From contig MNCI01004262.1 of the NCBI GenBank assembly GCA_015680685.1, positions 642 to 64,641 of the forward strand: a stretch of 64,000 bases of DNA, given 5' to 3'. This DNA comes from Gnetum montanum (Eukaryota > Streptophyta > Gnetopsida > Gnetales > Gnetaceae). The position numbers and the translations under genes were made by a program. Numbering within the stretch: the first letter of the stretch is position 1; each line of letters opens with the position of its first letter. Positions 9,867 through 22,562 of this stretch are shown piece by piece. The notes beneath the pieces are model-generated. The model worked only from the letters and a program-made list of their open reading frames with translations. It was not told where the DNA came from and ran no database searches.

Positions 9867-10830
9867 TGTAATGACAAAAAAAATGATGTTGAATATTGAA
9901 AGAATCCACATGGAAAAGTTTTACCTCAAGATCCATGGGCCTTGAAAAATATCTGAGGTACCTTAGGCAATCTTGTTAATTACCTAAGGACTTACAAGTA
10001 TGTTACCAAGTTAAATGAGCGAAAACTGGTGAGAAAACAAGAAAACGATAGATTTAACACTAGACCTATGAGAAATAAGAGGCAATGCAGAAAATATGTA
10101 AAAATTATGGCAAAAAAAATATAAATTTTTTATCTTAATTTTTCAAAGTACAAAGTGAAAAATTACAAAGTGTGGAACTCTGATTGTTCCATAGGTCTCT
10201 ACCAAAATGATGCTGAAAATCTAGCTCATGGGTGGATGGTGTGTGTCCTATACTCCTTTCCAATGTGCCTGCTCTATTTGATCTAGTTTCATATGCAACT
10301 ACAATAGGTTTTTAATGTTCATGATAATTTGCACTGGAATGAGAAAATGTCTCTAGACTCTTAGATCTTCTCCAAAAGTCTCTAGTTTAAAGAAGTCTCT
10401 AATAATCAAAATATCCCCTTGAATGATATTCATTCTCATTTGAATAGGTTACAATTTGTTGTTACTCTATTGATCAAGTCCTACCAAGTATCCTAGGTGG
10501 TTACACAATGTTTTTTATTATTTCTATGGCCTAAAACTATGATGTTCTTATCACCAACGTTTTTGAGATTTCACACTAGGAATGGCAACATTTTTTAAAT
10601 TATGAGCATTAATTACATTGTTATTCATCATGTTTTTTATATTACATGCCATAAATTACACTTTACAAAGTGAAACTACTCTAGAATCTTGACAAATAAA
10701 GGCTATAAGTTTGAGTTTTCAAAGGAAATTCAAGGCATTTTTCCCCCTTAAATCTGATCCAAATTACATGCTAAAATTTGGTCACAAGGCTTCCCAATTT
10801 ATAATTTTGAATTTTCTTTGAGATGTTTCA
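9867..10830 (-). mobile_element. Element D: 3' LTR (964 bp)
   Basis: Matches 50632-51598 over its whole length in direct orientation. On the reverse strand it begins TGAAACATCTC and ends GTCATTACA, as Tat-type LTRs do here. It directly follows a polypurine tract. Confidence 0.8.
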
Positions 10831-10842
10831 TTGGCTCCTCTT
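10831..10842 (-). promoter_or_regulatory. Element D: polypurine tract
   Basis: Reverse strand AAAGAGGAGCCAA ends at the LTR start, closely matching AAAGAGGGGCTAG in A. Confidence 0.65.
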
Positions 10843-13800
10843 TGTTAATATTTTAAAGCATGATCCAAAAGACATCAACTAAGAATGGGAAACACCATCG
10901 TAGGTTCATCACCAAATCTTCTCTCTCCACACTTGATTTTGTAGTTGTCAAATCATGCCAAGGAGTACTCATAATGGTGGTGTAAGATTAACATGTAATG
11001 ATGAGAATTTTGAGTAAGGAATTGGCTATATTGGCTATTCAAAAATGGTCAAATAGGCTAATAAATAATTCCAATTGCTTTGACATCATGGTCATGGCAT
11101 AGTGATGTACTTGTTTACTAACAAGGTATTCATGCTTCATACTTGATTAATTGGCTACCTGTACTTGGATTTGGGCAAACCAATCCTATGTTATAGGATT
11201 TTTTTTGGCTACTTGGCTTATTTTCATAATTTGTTTTCTTTTTTTCTTTTTTTTCCATTAATTTACTTAATTTTAGGCTACCTCTTGGATTTCTTGGCAT
11301 CTCTTCATTTTTATTTTTTGGGAGTTAAACCTTCTTTGAGTTTCAATGCCAAGGCCAAATTTTTATTATCTCACTAAAAAAAATATGTGTAAACTCAATG
11401 AACTTGTTTTGGTGAAGCATGGTGTAGGAGATATGATGAGGCCATGATACATGAATGTCAAACATAGGTTTTCATTATTAGCAAGGTAAGGAAGGCTAAG
11501 GTTTGGTTACATGGTTGTGGCTTGGAAGGGATAACAAAGATGATATGAAGAAAGCACTATTAGCATCATTAAACAAGCTAGTTGAGTCTCATGTGTTGAG
11601 ATCATGTAGTAACTTACTACTATAATGAGTCATAGCTCTATGATCACTTCAGGCTCATCCTATAAACATAACTTGGAGAGAACAAGAAAGCAAGTCAAAG
11701 AAACAATAGATTACAATATATAACATGAGTCAAGAAGCATACATTAGCCACTATATGATGCAAATTTTCAAAATTGAGAACTCTATATCTTGCTTTGCAA
11801 ATTTAAATAGAGTTCATAGTGTTTTGAAACCAAGAAGATAAAGGTATCATATTGACTCACATGTCAAAGGCTATAAGGTCCATCGATGCTTCATATTTCT
11901 TCAAGTTTTGTAGGAACTTGGTGATGTTCAAAGAAAACTAAGGTTTTAGTGAGGAACATGGTTTTAGGGTTCTCTCCTCATCATTATGGATTGAAATGGG
12001 GAGTTCTACTGAGGAATCTACTATGTTGTTTCCAACCTCAACGTCAAGAGTAGTCAAGCCATCCCAAGGCATTAAGGCTACATGGTAAAAAGGGTTATAG
12101 GCTCAAGGTTTAGGCATTCAAGGTTAACATGTTCAAACAACATCACTAGAAGAGTTCACTTAGGCCCCAAAGGCTAGCCAAATTGTTCTCACATCTTCCT
12201 AGTTTAACCCTACATGTCAACAAGAACACATTAAGTGGCATCTGCATGATATTTTTTGTCAAACAACGTTATAATAATGCAAAATAATGTAATAATGAAT
12301 CATAATAAAGCAAGATATGGTTAGAAAAAAGTAAAATATTATTAAAAAAGGAAATATAAGGTCATAACAAGGTAAATTAGGCTTGAAACAGGATAACCTA
12401 ATGTAGAAAAGGGTGAATTAAGATAAAATAAGGAAAAATAACACATAAATGATGTCCAAATAAGGTAAAATAATGTTTAAGCAAGGTAAAACAATGTCAA
12501 AAAAGGTAGAAATAATGCAACACCAAGTAAAAAATGTAATAAATAATAATAATTAGTTATTTAGGTCATCATGTGGTCAAAACAAGTCACAATTTAATGA
12601 AAAGGCCAAAAATGAATAAAATAATATGTTTTAAGCTCCAATAAGTTATGAGTAACCAAATATTGCCTATTTCCAACATGTTTGAGCTAGTATGGTTGTG
12701 TGTGGGCAATATTAACTAAGTTGACAACATTTTTAGCACTCCTGGGTAGCATCTAAACTATATAGATTTCGTTTATAGTGTTTCCAAGTTAAATAAGCTA
12801 GCTTTTTTATTGTCCCAACATTTTTGGAACTTGGTGTTTGAATCTGACATTGTAGGACCCACCTATTAGCTTGTTTGATTAGTTTGATAGCATTTTAGGC
12901 CATGGAAGGTAATTTCACATAGAAAGGAAATGTATGGGGTTAATTTCATAGTCAAGTTCACTCCCATAGCATTTTTGACTTTTGATTGTTTTTTCTAGGC
13001 TTTGTGGAGCCCACTTCGTAGCCTATTTGATCAAATTTGATAGCATATTAGATCATAGAAACCATTTTTTCCAAGAAAAGTAGTATATGAACTCAATTTC
13101 AAAAAGTGTTCCATCCTTGGTATTTTCTTGTCATGCTTTGTGGGGCCTGCATACTATCAATATTAATCATATGGATAGCATGTTAGACTAGGAAAATCCA
13201 ATTCTCCACAAAAAGGAGGCATGTAAACCTAATTTCATTTTTTATGTCATCTACATAGCATGCTTGGGGTAGACTTGGTCATGTTTGGAAAATTATGTTC
13301 AGCATGTATGAGGTAGAGAGAGGAATTTATTACCAAACCCTAGCATGTGAGCTTAATTTCATTTTTTATTTCATTGTTGCAATGTGTGGAGTAGGTTTGG
13401 ATCATAAAACTCCACCTCCACAATGTATGTAAGAAATTTCACCTTTTCTACTTCTTGTGCTTAGCATGTGGAAGCAAACCTTGGAATTTTAGGCTTCTTT
13501 TAGCAACATTCAAAGGTAGAAAGCACAAGGTCTAGTAGCCATGGTAGGGAAGAATAGATCGATAAGTAAGAATGCAAGTCTGAAAGAGGCAAAGGAGGCT
13601 TAGAGGATTTTTTTGAGGCTTTCCAGTCATCTACAGGATAGGTATCTTTATCTATTACCTCTAGGTATGCATTTTCTCTACATTTTCTTTTGATTTTTAG
13701 CTCAAATTGATAGAATTTTGGATTTTTTCTAGCCTGTATGTGATAGGATTTTTGAGTTTCAACTACGTAGAATGAATGTCCCATGCTTTTTGAAAATCAC

Positions 13801-14842
13801 AAGAATGAGATTAGGTTTCTTTTATTTTGATTTTTTTATGGTGAAGTTCTAGATTTTTCTTGGTCACATATGTAGTGTCCTAGCCTATTTTGCTTATTTT
13901 CTGACACTTGTGATTTTTATTATAACTAGATCATTAGTGTTGATGGGGTTTTCTTAAGTCTAGGATTAGCATCTTTGACCTCTAGCCTTAGGGAACGTAA
14001 TACAATAGGGTTCTAGATCATGTTTGTATTTTTTAAATAATTTTTTCTAAAATCATTCTGAACCAAACAAGGGTTTTTTGGAGTAAACTTTGGTAATTTT
14101 GAGGTTTTTATACACAAGTAACTACACTATCTAGGTTAATCTTGGATTATTTAACAATGTTTAGGGTCTAGAAAATTTTTTTTGATTTTTTCCTACCCCA
14201 AGAACTATCATTGTGCTCCATTTCCTACCTGAATGCAAGCTTTTAAATTTTTTCTAGCCAATATTAGTAGCATTCTGATGTTTGGGACTTGGAATAAATG
14301 TTGTGGATTTTTTCTTGATCCTATGGTCACCTTGTTTTATTTTTGGCTTTGTAAGAGTAGTGTTTTTACCCTTCTTTGTTTGCAAGAATAATGTATTAGT
14401 CACTTTGAAGTTTTTGTGGAGAAGGAATAGTAGCATGTACACACCCAAGACCAAGAAATCTTAGTGTTTTTGCCTCATTCTTCTTTCATTCCCAATGATG
14501 TTAACTTTTCCAACCCTTCAACCAGTGCTATTGGGATTTTTGCCTCCTTAGACTTTAGAATTTTTGGTTTTGGTGACATGTTTTAGTGCAGATTTTATTT
14601 TATGTCAATCATTTATTGAAATTCCTATCTATGTTCTGCATGTCAAACTTCATTTTCATGCCAAGTGTTTGGAAAAATGTCAAATTATGTTTTACAAAAT
14701 GTCAAACCACATTATTCATGTCAATTAGTTGACAAAATATCAAGCCTACTCAAAGTTGATTTATGATGGTTCATTTCTAATATAAGTGTAATCTCATTTG
14801 TGTTTTCAAGCTTACTAATGGTTATGTGTTTTACTATCCATA
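10843..14842 (-). other. Element D: internal 3' part, no recognised coding domain
   Basis: About 4 kb between B2 and the polypurine tract. It holds poly-A/T-rich text with many AATAATG-like words (12240-12680), a degenerate ~135-155 bp repeat (12846-13480), and a short periodic TTTGACATTTTG-like stretch (14630-14760). A 94-codon reverse-strand frame (13500-13784) and others are short and unsupported. Searching by eye for RT (YxDD), integrase and RNase H motifs on both strands gave nothing. Confidence 0.5.
12846..13480 (-). repeat. Element D: degenerate tandem repeat, ~135-155 bp period
   Basis: Units begin near 12849 (TGTAGGACCC), 13003 (TGTGGAGCCC) and 13139 (TGTGGGGCC) and share later words such as TTTGATAGCAT and AACTCAATTTC. 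One or two poorer copies may follow to 13480. Confidence 0.6.
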
Positions 14843-14847
14843 GGTCC
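14843..14847. repeat. Candidate target-site duplication, left of B2
   Basis: GGTCC here against AGCCC at 43549-43553: three of five bases agree and both differences are transitions. Weak. Confidence 0.35.
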
Positions 14848-15663
14848 TAATGAGTGGCGAGGTACCCCTATGCCCAACCATATGAATCACTAAGGCATTA
14901 CATGTGATCCAATCAAATTCTATGAACCTATAGTTATCTAGTACACTAGTTTTTCTAGGAAGTAAAATGAGCATTAAAAACATTCATTGTCTTTCCAACT
15001 GCACTTGTGAGGCTCAAGGGTATTGTTTAAGTGTAATTGAGGTATATGATTTTTTATCATTTTATGTTTTATAGATGTGATCACCTACAACAAGAATGAA
15101 AAGTGAAGTAATTTAAAATCTAATTTGTTTCTCCCTATCTAGCCTAACACAAGTAACCATCCCACTTTCCTGAACACATATAGTGCTGCTAGACTACCGA
15201 ACATTAAGCGTTGCTAGGTTACCAAATACTATATGTATGCTCGAAGTGGTTGTGCTTGCATTCATTAACTATTATAAATAAATTGCTTAATTGAAATGTA
15301 GTAAAGTAAAGTGCATTAAAAGAAACATTAATCTAGTCTCAATGCTACAAGGATTGTCAAAAGAGTTTGCTTTATTCCTGTCATACTACTATGCTTAGGT
15401 ACATCAATGCTCAAACAAAAAACCATACATACTTAGACTCCTTCTGTGGGCTCTTAAAAAATATTCTATCTCTAAGAAAAAATAAATTGTAAGAGCTTTG
15501 CTACTTTAGCTAAAAACTAACATGAAAACTATGCAAAAATTGGAGCCCAAACACTATATTTATAGGCCAAGGTATATACCTTGACATTGGATACCCAACG
15601 TCATAGCTAGACCCCAACGTTGTGTACCCGACATCATAGCACTTGAAAAATAGTGATTCATTA
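14848..15663 (-). mobile_element. Element B2: 3' LTR (816 bp)
   Basis: Reverse strand from TAATGAATCACT to CTCGCCACTCATTA, matching 42723-43548 throughout. The first base pairs of the TGATGA terminus have changed to TAATGA. The TATA box is at 15555-15564. Confidence 0.85.
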
Positions 15664-15672
15664 TACCTCCAT
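15664..15672 (-). promoter_or_regulatory. Element B2: polypurine tract
   Basis: Reverse strand ATGGAGGTA directly before the LTR, equal to ATGGGGGTA in B3 and B4 with one change. Confidence 0.65.
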
Positions 15673-17759
15673 GATTTAATGAAAACTTGTTCTCAAGTGT
15701 AGAAGGGGAGGAACAATTTCTTTACAAAAATATTGGGTAGGTATGGGATTATTAACTAACATACAAACTGACTCAAATGGAACAACAAAATCTAAATGCC
15801 CAAGTGTATGGAGATATAATTTTTACAAAATTAGGTGTTCATAATAAGAGGAGTGAATACCCTAGATAACACTGACATCCAGTGCCACTTGGTAGTAGAA
15901 GAATGATAGAGAAGATCCAATGATCATGAACGGTCCTCATTGTGTGGTACTACTGCATCATCCTTGGTGAAGATAGTCCTACTTCCAATCCATGCTTCCC
16001 ACTGCAATCACAACAAAATCATGAATTAGTATGCAATGTGTAAAACATAGCTATTACATGCCTTGTCTTGTCAGTGGTTACACTTGGCTAGGTTATGATT
16101 GTGATTGCTTGGTTCCTTTAGTAGTGTTATCAAGAAGGCTGACAATTAGGATAAAATAGATAAGTAGTCCATTGAATTTGAAAAAAGTTCAATACAAGAA
16201 AATATTTGAACAGGGTGTAAGAATTCATAATGATAAAAAGGGAAGTTCACAACAAAATGTTGTGAATATGTTCACAATTGGATGTCATTGATGGGGTAAA
16301 CAAAAAGAATTTAATTGTAAGAGTCTCTAAGGGTAGAGAACTTAACTGACCCAACCAAAAGATATGCAAGTGGATCCTCCCCAAAGTAAGCATAGACCTT
16401 TTATGCCTTGGCATAACTTCAAACCAAAGAGTTCATGGGCTCCGTGGATGATTAATGGTTACAAATTGTTAAGTACAAAAACCCAAAAGAAACCAACTAG
16501 GAATTTTGACACATCAAACTAGGATATTGAACCAGGACCTGAAACTAGCAATGAGGTGAGATATGAAAAGCATAGATGGATGAGAGGGAGAGTGGAATGG
16601 AGTTCCTAATTAAGGTTACATGAAGCCCCTTGTTGATTTTATCATTAAATGACTCAATAGGATCGATGCTTAGTCCAGACCAAAACCAACCACGTTCAGT
16701 GACTTCGCATCATCATTTTAAGACCAATCCATCCCTTGAGACACAAGAGTGCTCCCACAAAACAACCACTATTCCTTATTAGAGGAGAAGTAGGAAGTGA
16801 GGAAGGCCTCATTTAGAAGCGATGAGTCCCATAACTATTGCTTATAGCCTTTTTATTTTGTCTAAGGTGTGTGCTTTGAATTTCCATTATTATTATTTTT
16901 CTTTTTTTCTTTTTTTTGGAAATGGGAACCACATCATATAAAGACACATGCATTTATTTTATCCAAGGGGTGTGCTTTGAATCCTCATCTTTTTGTTTTG
17001 TTTTGTTTTTTTTTTCTTTTTTGATGAGAACCATACCATGTGAAGATGTATGCATCTTTTTTGTCCAAGGGGTGTGCTTTAAATTCTCATCCTTTGGTTT
17101 TATTTCTTTCTTTCTTTCTTTCTTTCTTTCATTTTTTTTTCTTTTTTTGATGAGAACCACACCATGCAAAGACTTATTCAACTTCCTTTATTGGTTGACA
17201 CAGAATAGTAAGAAATCTATGAAAACACAAATGCACCCAAGCAAACAAAAAGGCACAAAGAATATTGAATCCCCAAGAAGCCACATCCTATTCAAACCTT
17301 TAAATCCTTTCTAATCTAGAAACCACCAAAGTCACAAATTTGTTAAATTTTTGCTAATGAAAAAGGGACTGCACATTTCCAAAACAAGGAAAACCATAGA
17401 GTTTGTTGATGGGTGGATGTTGTGGACTCACTACTTGTTGCATGAAAAAGAAACCATGTCTTAATCTTCTGTAACAAAATTCAAAACTAGAAACTAGACA
17501 CCAATAATCAAATAACAAAAATAGTACATACCACCACAAAGCAATGCATTACCAATGTACCTTGCACTTATTAACAAAAATTTAGAAAATCACACCAAAT
17601 AAAATAAAAGAAAATATAAAAGAAAGTATAAAATATTCAAGAAATGGCAAATGTACTAATGATGGTGTAAAACAAAAATTAGAAAAGATTAATAACATGA
17701 AAATAAAAAGATGTAAAATAAAGAATTTGTAAAACAAAAATTTGAAAAACTAAGGAGCC
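15673..17759 (-). other. Element B2: non-coding region between integrase and 3' LTR
   Basis: About 2.1 kb without credible genes, alignable with 59060-60925 in B4. It contains the three-copy repeat at 16862-17180. The 132-codon forward frame at 16916-17314 is produced by that T-rich repeat. No env-like frame is visible here, although many Athila elements carry one. Confidence 0.55.
16862..17180 (-). repeat. B2: three-copy ~90-115 bp repeat with TTTC microsatellite
   Basis: On the plus strand, AAGGGGTGTGCTTTGAAT followed by a T-rich run and GATGAGAACCAYACCATG occurs three times (about 16864, 16962, 17068). B4 has one copy (60358-60410). The third copy carries seven TTTC units at 17104-17130. 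Confidence 0.75.
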
Positions 17760-19060
17760 ACTTATATGGTTAACATGGGTGGCCAGCTCTCCCATGACTA
17801 AGTTGAAAGAAGGAGATCCAAAATATTGAGCATGGTTGTCCATCCAATAAGGCTTTTGTTGTATTAGTTTACTTATGCTCATGGAAAGGTTTAATTTATT
17901 GGATGTTGACTACTTTTTTCTTGTTTGGGCTCTTAGGTTTGTAGAACATCATGTCCCCAAAAGAAAAATTCTCATAAATGATGTAAGGTCCTTCCCACAA
18001 CATTTGGTACTTAGTTCATTGAGGTGTGTGTGTGAGGTTCCAATAGAGAACCTTGTTTCCTGATTGAAATATGACTTCTCTGATTTTTAGGTCATGACGC
18101 TTTTTGTTGTAGGCCTTGTGCAACTCATTAGATGGTAGGGCTACTAATCAATTTTTGTCTAGTAGGTTGAGATTCATTAGTATTTCTTTTTGGGCTACAT
18201 TTAAGTCAAGGTGGAGGTGATAAGCAATTGAAAGTGTACGAAGCTCAAATTGAATAGGAAGTGTTGGTAATTTTTTGTACACAAGCTCATAAGGACAGTA
18301 GCCTATAGGAAGTTTTCATGTTGAGTGATAGGCCCAAAGGGCATCATTGAGTTTTGCATTCTATTCTTTCTTATACTTGCTAATAGTTCTTATTAGTATC
18401 CTTGTGATTTTCCTATTAGTAACTTTAGCTTGGAGATGGTAAGGTGTTGTGAGTTTATGTTCAACCCCCAAGTGTTGAATGAGTTTCCAAAAAGTAGTGC
18501 CTATAAAGTGAGCTCCATTATCAAAAATTAATGCAGGTGGCATACCAAACTTATTTACAACATTTTTTTGTACAAACTGATCAATAGTAGAAGATGTACA
18601 ATCGATGATAGCTGCTACTTCTACCCATTTTGTACAATAGTCAATAGCAACTATGATTTACGCATTTTCATTTGACATGGGTGTGATGGGATCCATAAAA
18701 TCAATGCCTCAAATGTTGTAGGGTTCTAGTGGTTGAATCCATTATTGAGGTCCCTCCATTTGAGAATTCATTCCACCATCTCATTGGCATCATTCAAAAG
18801 AGTAGACGTAATGGTAAACATCCCTAAAGATTGTTGGCCAATAGTACCCTACCATCAGGATTTTAATGGTTGTGTGTCTCCTAGCATAGTGTCCTCTATA
18901 AGGACCTTCATGAGCATCTTGAAGAATGTACAGTTGATTAGCATCAAGGGCACACTAGTGAATAAGGCCATCAATGCAAACCTTATAGAGGTATCCATAG
19001 ATCTTCATGAAGTGTTTTACTTGGTGAAAAAACTATTGTTTCTTCTAGTGGTCCAATCCT
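17760..19060 (-). pseudogene. Element B2: integrase (decayed)
   Basis: Reverse strand. From 18940 the zinc-binding part reads DAHEGPYRGHYARRHTTIK then GYYWPT. The catalytic core follows, with DNGAHFIGTTFWKLI at 18520 and a YHLQA motif before a charged helix. The C-terminal part (LGVE to PFHEH, ending near 17770) matches B4 60926-61279. Several frameshifts and stops break it. It would have inserted the B2 DNA copy into chromosomes. Confidence 0.82.
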
Positions 19061-19341
19061 TGTGGCATCTCCTAAGTGAGAACATAGGTGAGAATGTCAT
19101 CATACCATTTTGGCTCATTGGGCATTTGTTCAGTTATAGCCCTAGCAAAGAGAAGTTCATCAAGAAACATATCAAATAATGGATCTTCTTCCTCTTTGGC
19201 ACCCCATCACGACTGATACAAGTGATTGACAATCACATTCTTAGTGTCCTTTTGACCTACCATCATAAGATCAAATTCCTATAAGATCACCAACCACTGT
19301 ATGACACAAGGGATTACCGTTGGCTTGTTCATTAGGAAGTA
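19061..19341 (-). pseudogene. Element B2: RNase H, downstream fragment
   Basis: Reverse strand text from 19341 (PNEQANGNPLCHT) down to HLYQS near 19200 matches the RNase H tail and connection of B4 (62480-62300). The upstream half of the domain is at 37909-38110 beyond element A. Confidence 0.7.
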
Positions 19342-19346
19342 GATGG
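19342..19346. repeat. Target-site duplication, left of element A
   Basis: GATGG, repeated as GATGA at 37904-37908. The uninterrupted relative B4 has G at the fifth position before CACTATGG, so the right copy changed G to A after insertion. Confidence 0.85.
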
Positions 19347-21037
19347 TGAAACACGACAAAAGTCAAGCAACAATACTGCAACGACAAATTTGTCCTAAGT
19401 GTCAAGTCAAGGAAAATTTTTCTAATTGTTTGGCCCATGATCCTACTAATGGAGCTATGCTTTAGAGCATAGCCAGCATAGCATGCAACACAACTAGATT
19501 TGCAAAATTTTCTACGTGTCAAACAGTAGCTACAAAAATGTTTCTAAGTGTCTTGCTATGCTTACATCCCTCTTGCTACACTCTCCAACATAGCAAGCAT
19601 AGCAGTGCTCTGGTGGCCAATCTACACTAGTGTCAAGCCAGAAGTTGCTAAGCTAGCTTAACATGGAAGAAGCATTTGGCAAATCTAACTCTTGAAGCTA
19701 CCCTTTTCGCTATGCTCTCAAGTGTAGTTGGTGTAGCAAGAACAAGGACTGTAATTTTTGCCAAATTCTTCTAAGCATCTATGCTACGCTTTGTCACATC
19801 CTACTGTGCTCTCTAGTGTAGCAAGTGTAGTAGCACTAGACTTCAATTTTTGCAAGAATTGCCTAACCACTATGTTACACTCCAAAGCATAGCTAGTGTA
19901 GCTAATGTAGCAACAAGAAATTCCCACCAAAAGCTTCTAGAGCTCAGCACAAGCCTTCATTCTAGCTCCAACACTCCTCCAACAAGTAGGATTAGCAACT
20001 TGCACTCTTTTTGTACCCCCTTTTATATCCCAAAATTATACCTATGCTCAATCCCACTCAACAGAGGGAAGAATGTAGTCCTAGAGCATAGCCTCCAAAT
20101 TACACTATTTGCAGGTACATTATGGTCTTGGTACATGTAGTCTTAGCAGCATAGCCAATTTGGTAGTCTCCCAGGGTCTAGTGGAGCATACCAAAGCATA
20201 GCACCAATTCTCCTACTAGGAGCGTAGCAAAGCTTAACGTAGCCCCGCCTACCCCTTTGCCACATGGCACTCAATCTGCACTTCGCACTAACCGTAAGCC
20301 TATAAATACCCTTGCATTCCACACTTTGGGGTTGGCATTTCATTCTAGCAATGGGCATTTGAAGCATTTGGCTAACAAATCCAAGTAGCAGTTAGCATCT
20401 TAGAGCACCACCTGGCACTTAAAGCACCTTGAGCACCCCATACACCGAAGCGTATTAGCACCTTGGCAACACCTTTGCATCCCACTCAGCATGCAACACA
20501 CCACAAGCTAGCAAGACATCATGGCAACCAACCCAGTAGGCATCAATCTTGCAGCGGTTGTTAGTATTCACCCCAAGATACTCCAAAGACTTTGGCTATG
20601 CTGCTACTATGCCTGTCTATACACCACATACCTCCGCAAAGCTCATTTGTAATTACTATGATCCCTATCTAGGGTGATATCATCCTCTCTTTCTCTCAAA
20701 CTCCATCGCCTTTTGAGCATTTTCTTTGACATTCAACACCACATTCGCACTTTTTCATTATTTTACATGTTTTTTGCACACTTGCATTGTCATTCTCATG
20801 TCATGAGACCTTGCTATGCTTAGGCCTAGTCAACCTTACATTTTTGGCTAACCACGCCATTCCCCAGTTGTGTCGAATACCCTAGTTGTAGCCAGTGAAG
20901 TTCCTATTCGATTGACAAGATTGACTAGGGCACTCTACCTCTGTTTCCTAGCAAAGAACCTCACGTGGAGGTTGGGTCAAGGTTGTGCACTTATGAACCC
21001 CTCGATGATCCAACCATCAACATTTTCAATTGCTATA
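19347..21037 (+). mobile_element. Element A: 5' LTR (1,691 bp)
   Basis: Begins TGAAACACGAC and ends TTGCTATA (the 3' copy ends TCGCTACA, so C changed to T). It is rich in CATAGC/GCTATG-type inverted words such as TTTAGAGCATAGCC, the decayed counterpart of the TACGCTC/GAGCGTA palindromes in C. TATAAATACC is at 20301. It differs from the 3' LTR at many sites, mostly transitions. Confidence 0.92.
20301..20310 (+). promoter_or_regulatory. Element A 5' LTR: TATA box
   Basis: TATAAATACC, repeated in the 3' LTR at 37137-37146 and in C at 2800. Confidence 0.65.
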
Positions 21038-21043
21038 GTTTTC

Positions 21044-21062
21044 TGGCACTAGAAAGAGGGCT
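21044..21062 (+). promoter_or_regulatory. Element A: primer-binding site
   Basis: TGGCACTAGAAAGAGGGCT starts six bases after the LTR end. The reverse-strand site of D, TGGGGTTAAAAGAAGGGCC at the same spacing, aligns with it, so the site is ancestral. I cannot name the tRNA. Confidence 0.7.
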
Positions 21063-21468
21063 CATCATTGCCTTATGCATTCATTAGTAGCCCTGCATGC
21101 TCTCTACACCTCTGTTACTAGCTTCAAACTAGTGTAGACATGACACCCTTGCAATTATCTACAATCTGGTTGGTGTAGATTGGTCCTAGTTGTCAGTTTC
21201 CCTAGAACCCCACAAGACAAAAGCCAAATGTATCTCTCGCACTTGGGCCCTAAACTCTATGCTAGAAAGAGTGTGGCTTGCCCTCAACATAAGAGCATAG
21301 CAAGCTATAGCTTAGCAAGTGTAACACCAAAGTTAGATACTTTTTCTAGTAGCACTTTTAGACTTAGCTATCATTTTAGCATTTCTATACTTACCCATTT
21401 TCGGCACTCATTATACTTAACCGCTTATTTTCCAATGTTTCACCTTTTGCATTTTTTTTCACAATAGC

Positions 21469-22560
21469 ATGAATCTTGAAGAGCCTTCAACCCTTGCCTT
21501 AGGTACAATCATTGTTTAACCTATCCAGAACAAATTCACAATTGACATCCTGGAACTGGGGGGCCCATCTTCATGGGAAGGCAATCCCTTAGGCTCTATA
21601 ACCAATCTCTCAAGCACATGGTGCTCAACAAAGACTAATGTAACTTCCTTTGTGTGAAGCTCCAAGGAAGCATTCCCTTAGACTGCCAAGATTTAGAGGC
21701 AAAGCAATGTTATGAGCTCATATATCAGAATGAGAGGGAGTACTTCCTTGCCCCTAATGATCTCATCACCCTCACCAAGACCTTTTGGTGGATGCTTAAC
21801 CAACTCATCCAACTAAGTGGGTTGAACGAGCATGATGCAGCAACTGACTACAAGGAGCCTCTACAAGATGGGCAAGAGGAATTTAAGGCTTACTTAGAAA
21901 GTAAGAATTCCTTTTCTCTCTCTTTCTTACTACCCACCTCTAATGTTTCCTACTTTGAGGTAGCAACATCTTTCTTGTTACCACCTAGATCGATGCCCAT
22001 TGTGGCAAGCCATCAAGTGCATACACATCAAGGTGCAGGACCATCTGTTACCCCACCCTTTGTGGTTTTAACATAGTCTATGTGATCCTTTATGCTGGCA
22101 TCTGTGATGCCAACTCAACCCTATGTGCACACAGTGCCAACATCCTAGTCCTAAGCAAGACAAGCGTTGCATGTTCCACCTATCTCTATGGCACCTCCTA
22201 TGATAGCCCAAGCCATAACCACATAGTGGGGCCCTACTTCTGTGCCCTGGGCACAACACATGCAATAGCAACATGAGTGACAACCTTTATAGTAGTACAC
22301 TCAACAAGCATCCTACATGGTTGCACAGCCTATGATGAGGCCATGGACCAAACCAATAGCACAATAGATTGCACAACCAACATAGCCTGCCACACCCACA
22401 CCAAGCATGGACCAAGCATTTCAGCTCATTTAAACACTCATTAAAGAGGTTAAGCGACTTAACATTACCTCTTCTAACATAGTCCAAGTGATGGACTTCT
22501 ACTGATATGATCCTATTAGTCCCATTGTCCCATCACTAATCTTGCCTCCTAATGTTCAAC
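21469..22560 (+). pseudogene. Element A: gag 5' part or ORF1-like region (decayed)
   Basis: The first ATG after the leader is at 21469 (NLEEPSTLALGT). A stretch in another frame, about 21654-22076, is open for 140 codons and reads like real protein: CQDLEAKQCYELIYQNEREY, ending in Pro/Ser/Thr-rich text. Frames shift at least twice before the gag domain at 22563. Tat/Ogre elements often have an additional ORF before gag, so this could be that ORF or the gag N-terminus. No catalytic motif is visible. Confidence 0.45.
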
Positions 22561-22562
22561 TT

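Noticed and set aside
9887-10830. Earlier reading of the D LTR ending at TGTTGAATATTG (9887) and of two independent solo LTRs
   Set aside because: The primer site, polypurine tract and GTTATA/ATTACA ends place the boundaries at 9867 and 50632, and gag-pro in the same orientation lies between them, so they are one element's LTR pair.
14843-14847. GGTCC/AGCCC as firm proof of the B2 insertion site
   Set aside because: Only three of five bases agree; kept as a weak candidate, since the LTR ends themselves define B2 well.
16916-17314. 132-codon forward frame rich in Phe and Ser
   Set aside because: It is the translation of a T-rich tandem repeat and microsatellite in the non-coding 3' region of B2.
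18733-19179. 148-codon forward frame
   Set aside because: Shadow of the B2 integrase zinc-binding region, which reads clearly on the reverse strand; the same holds for 61900-62169 in B4.
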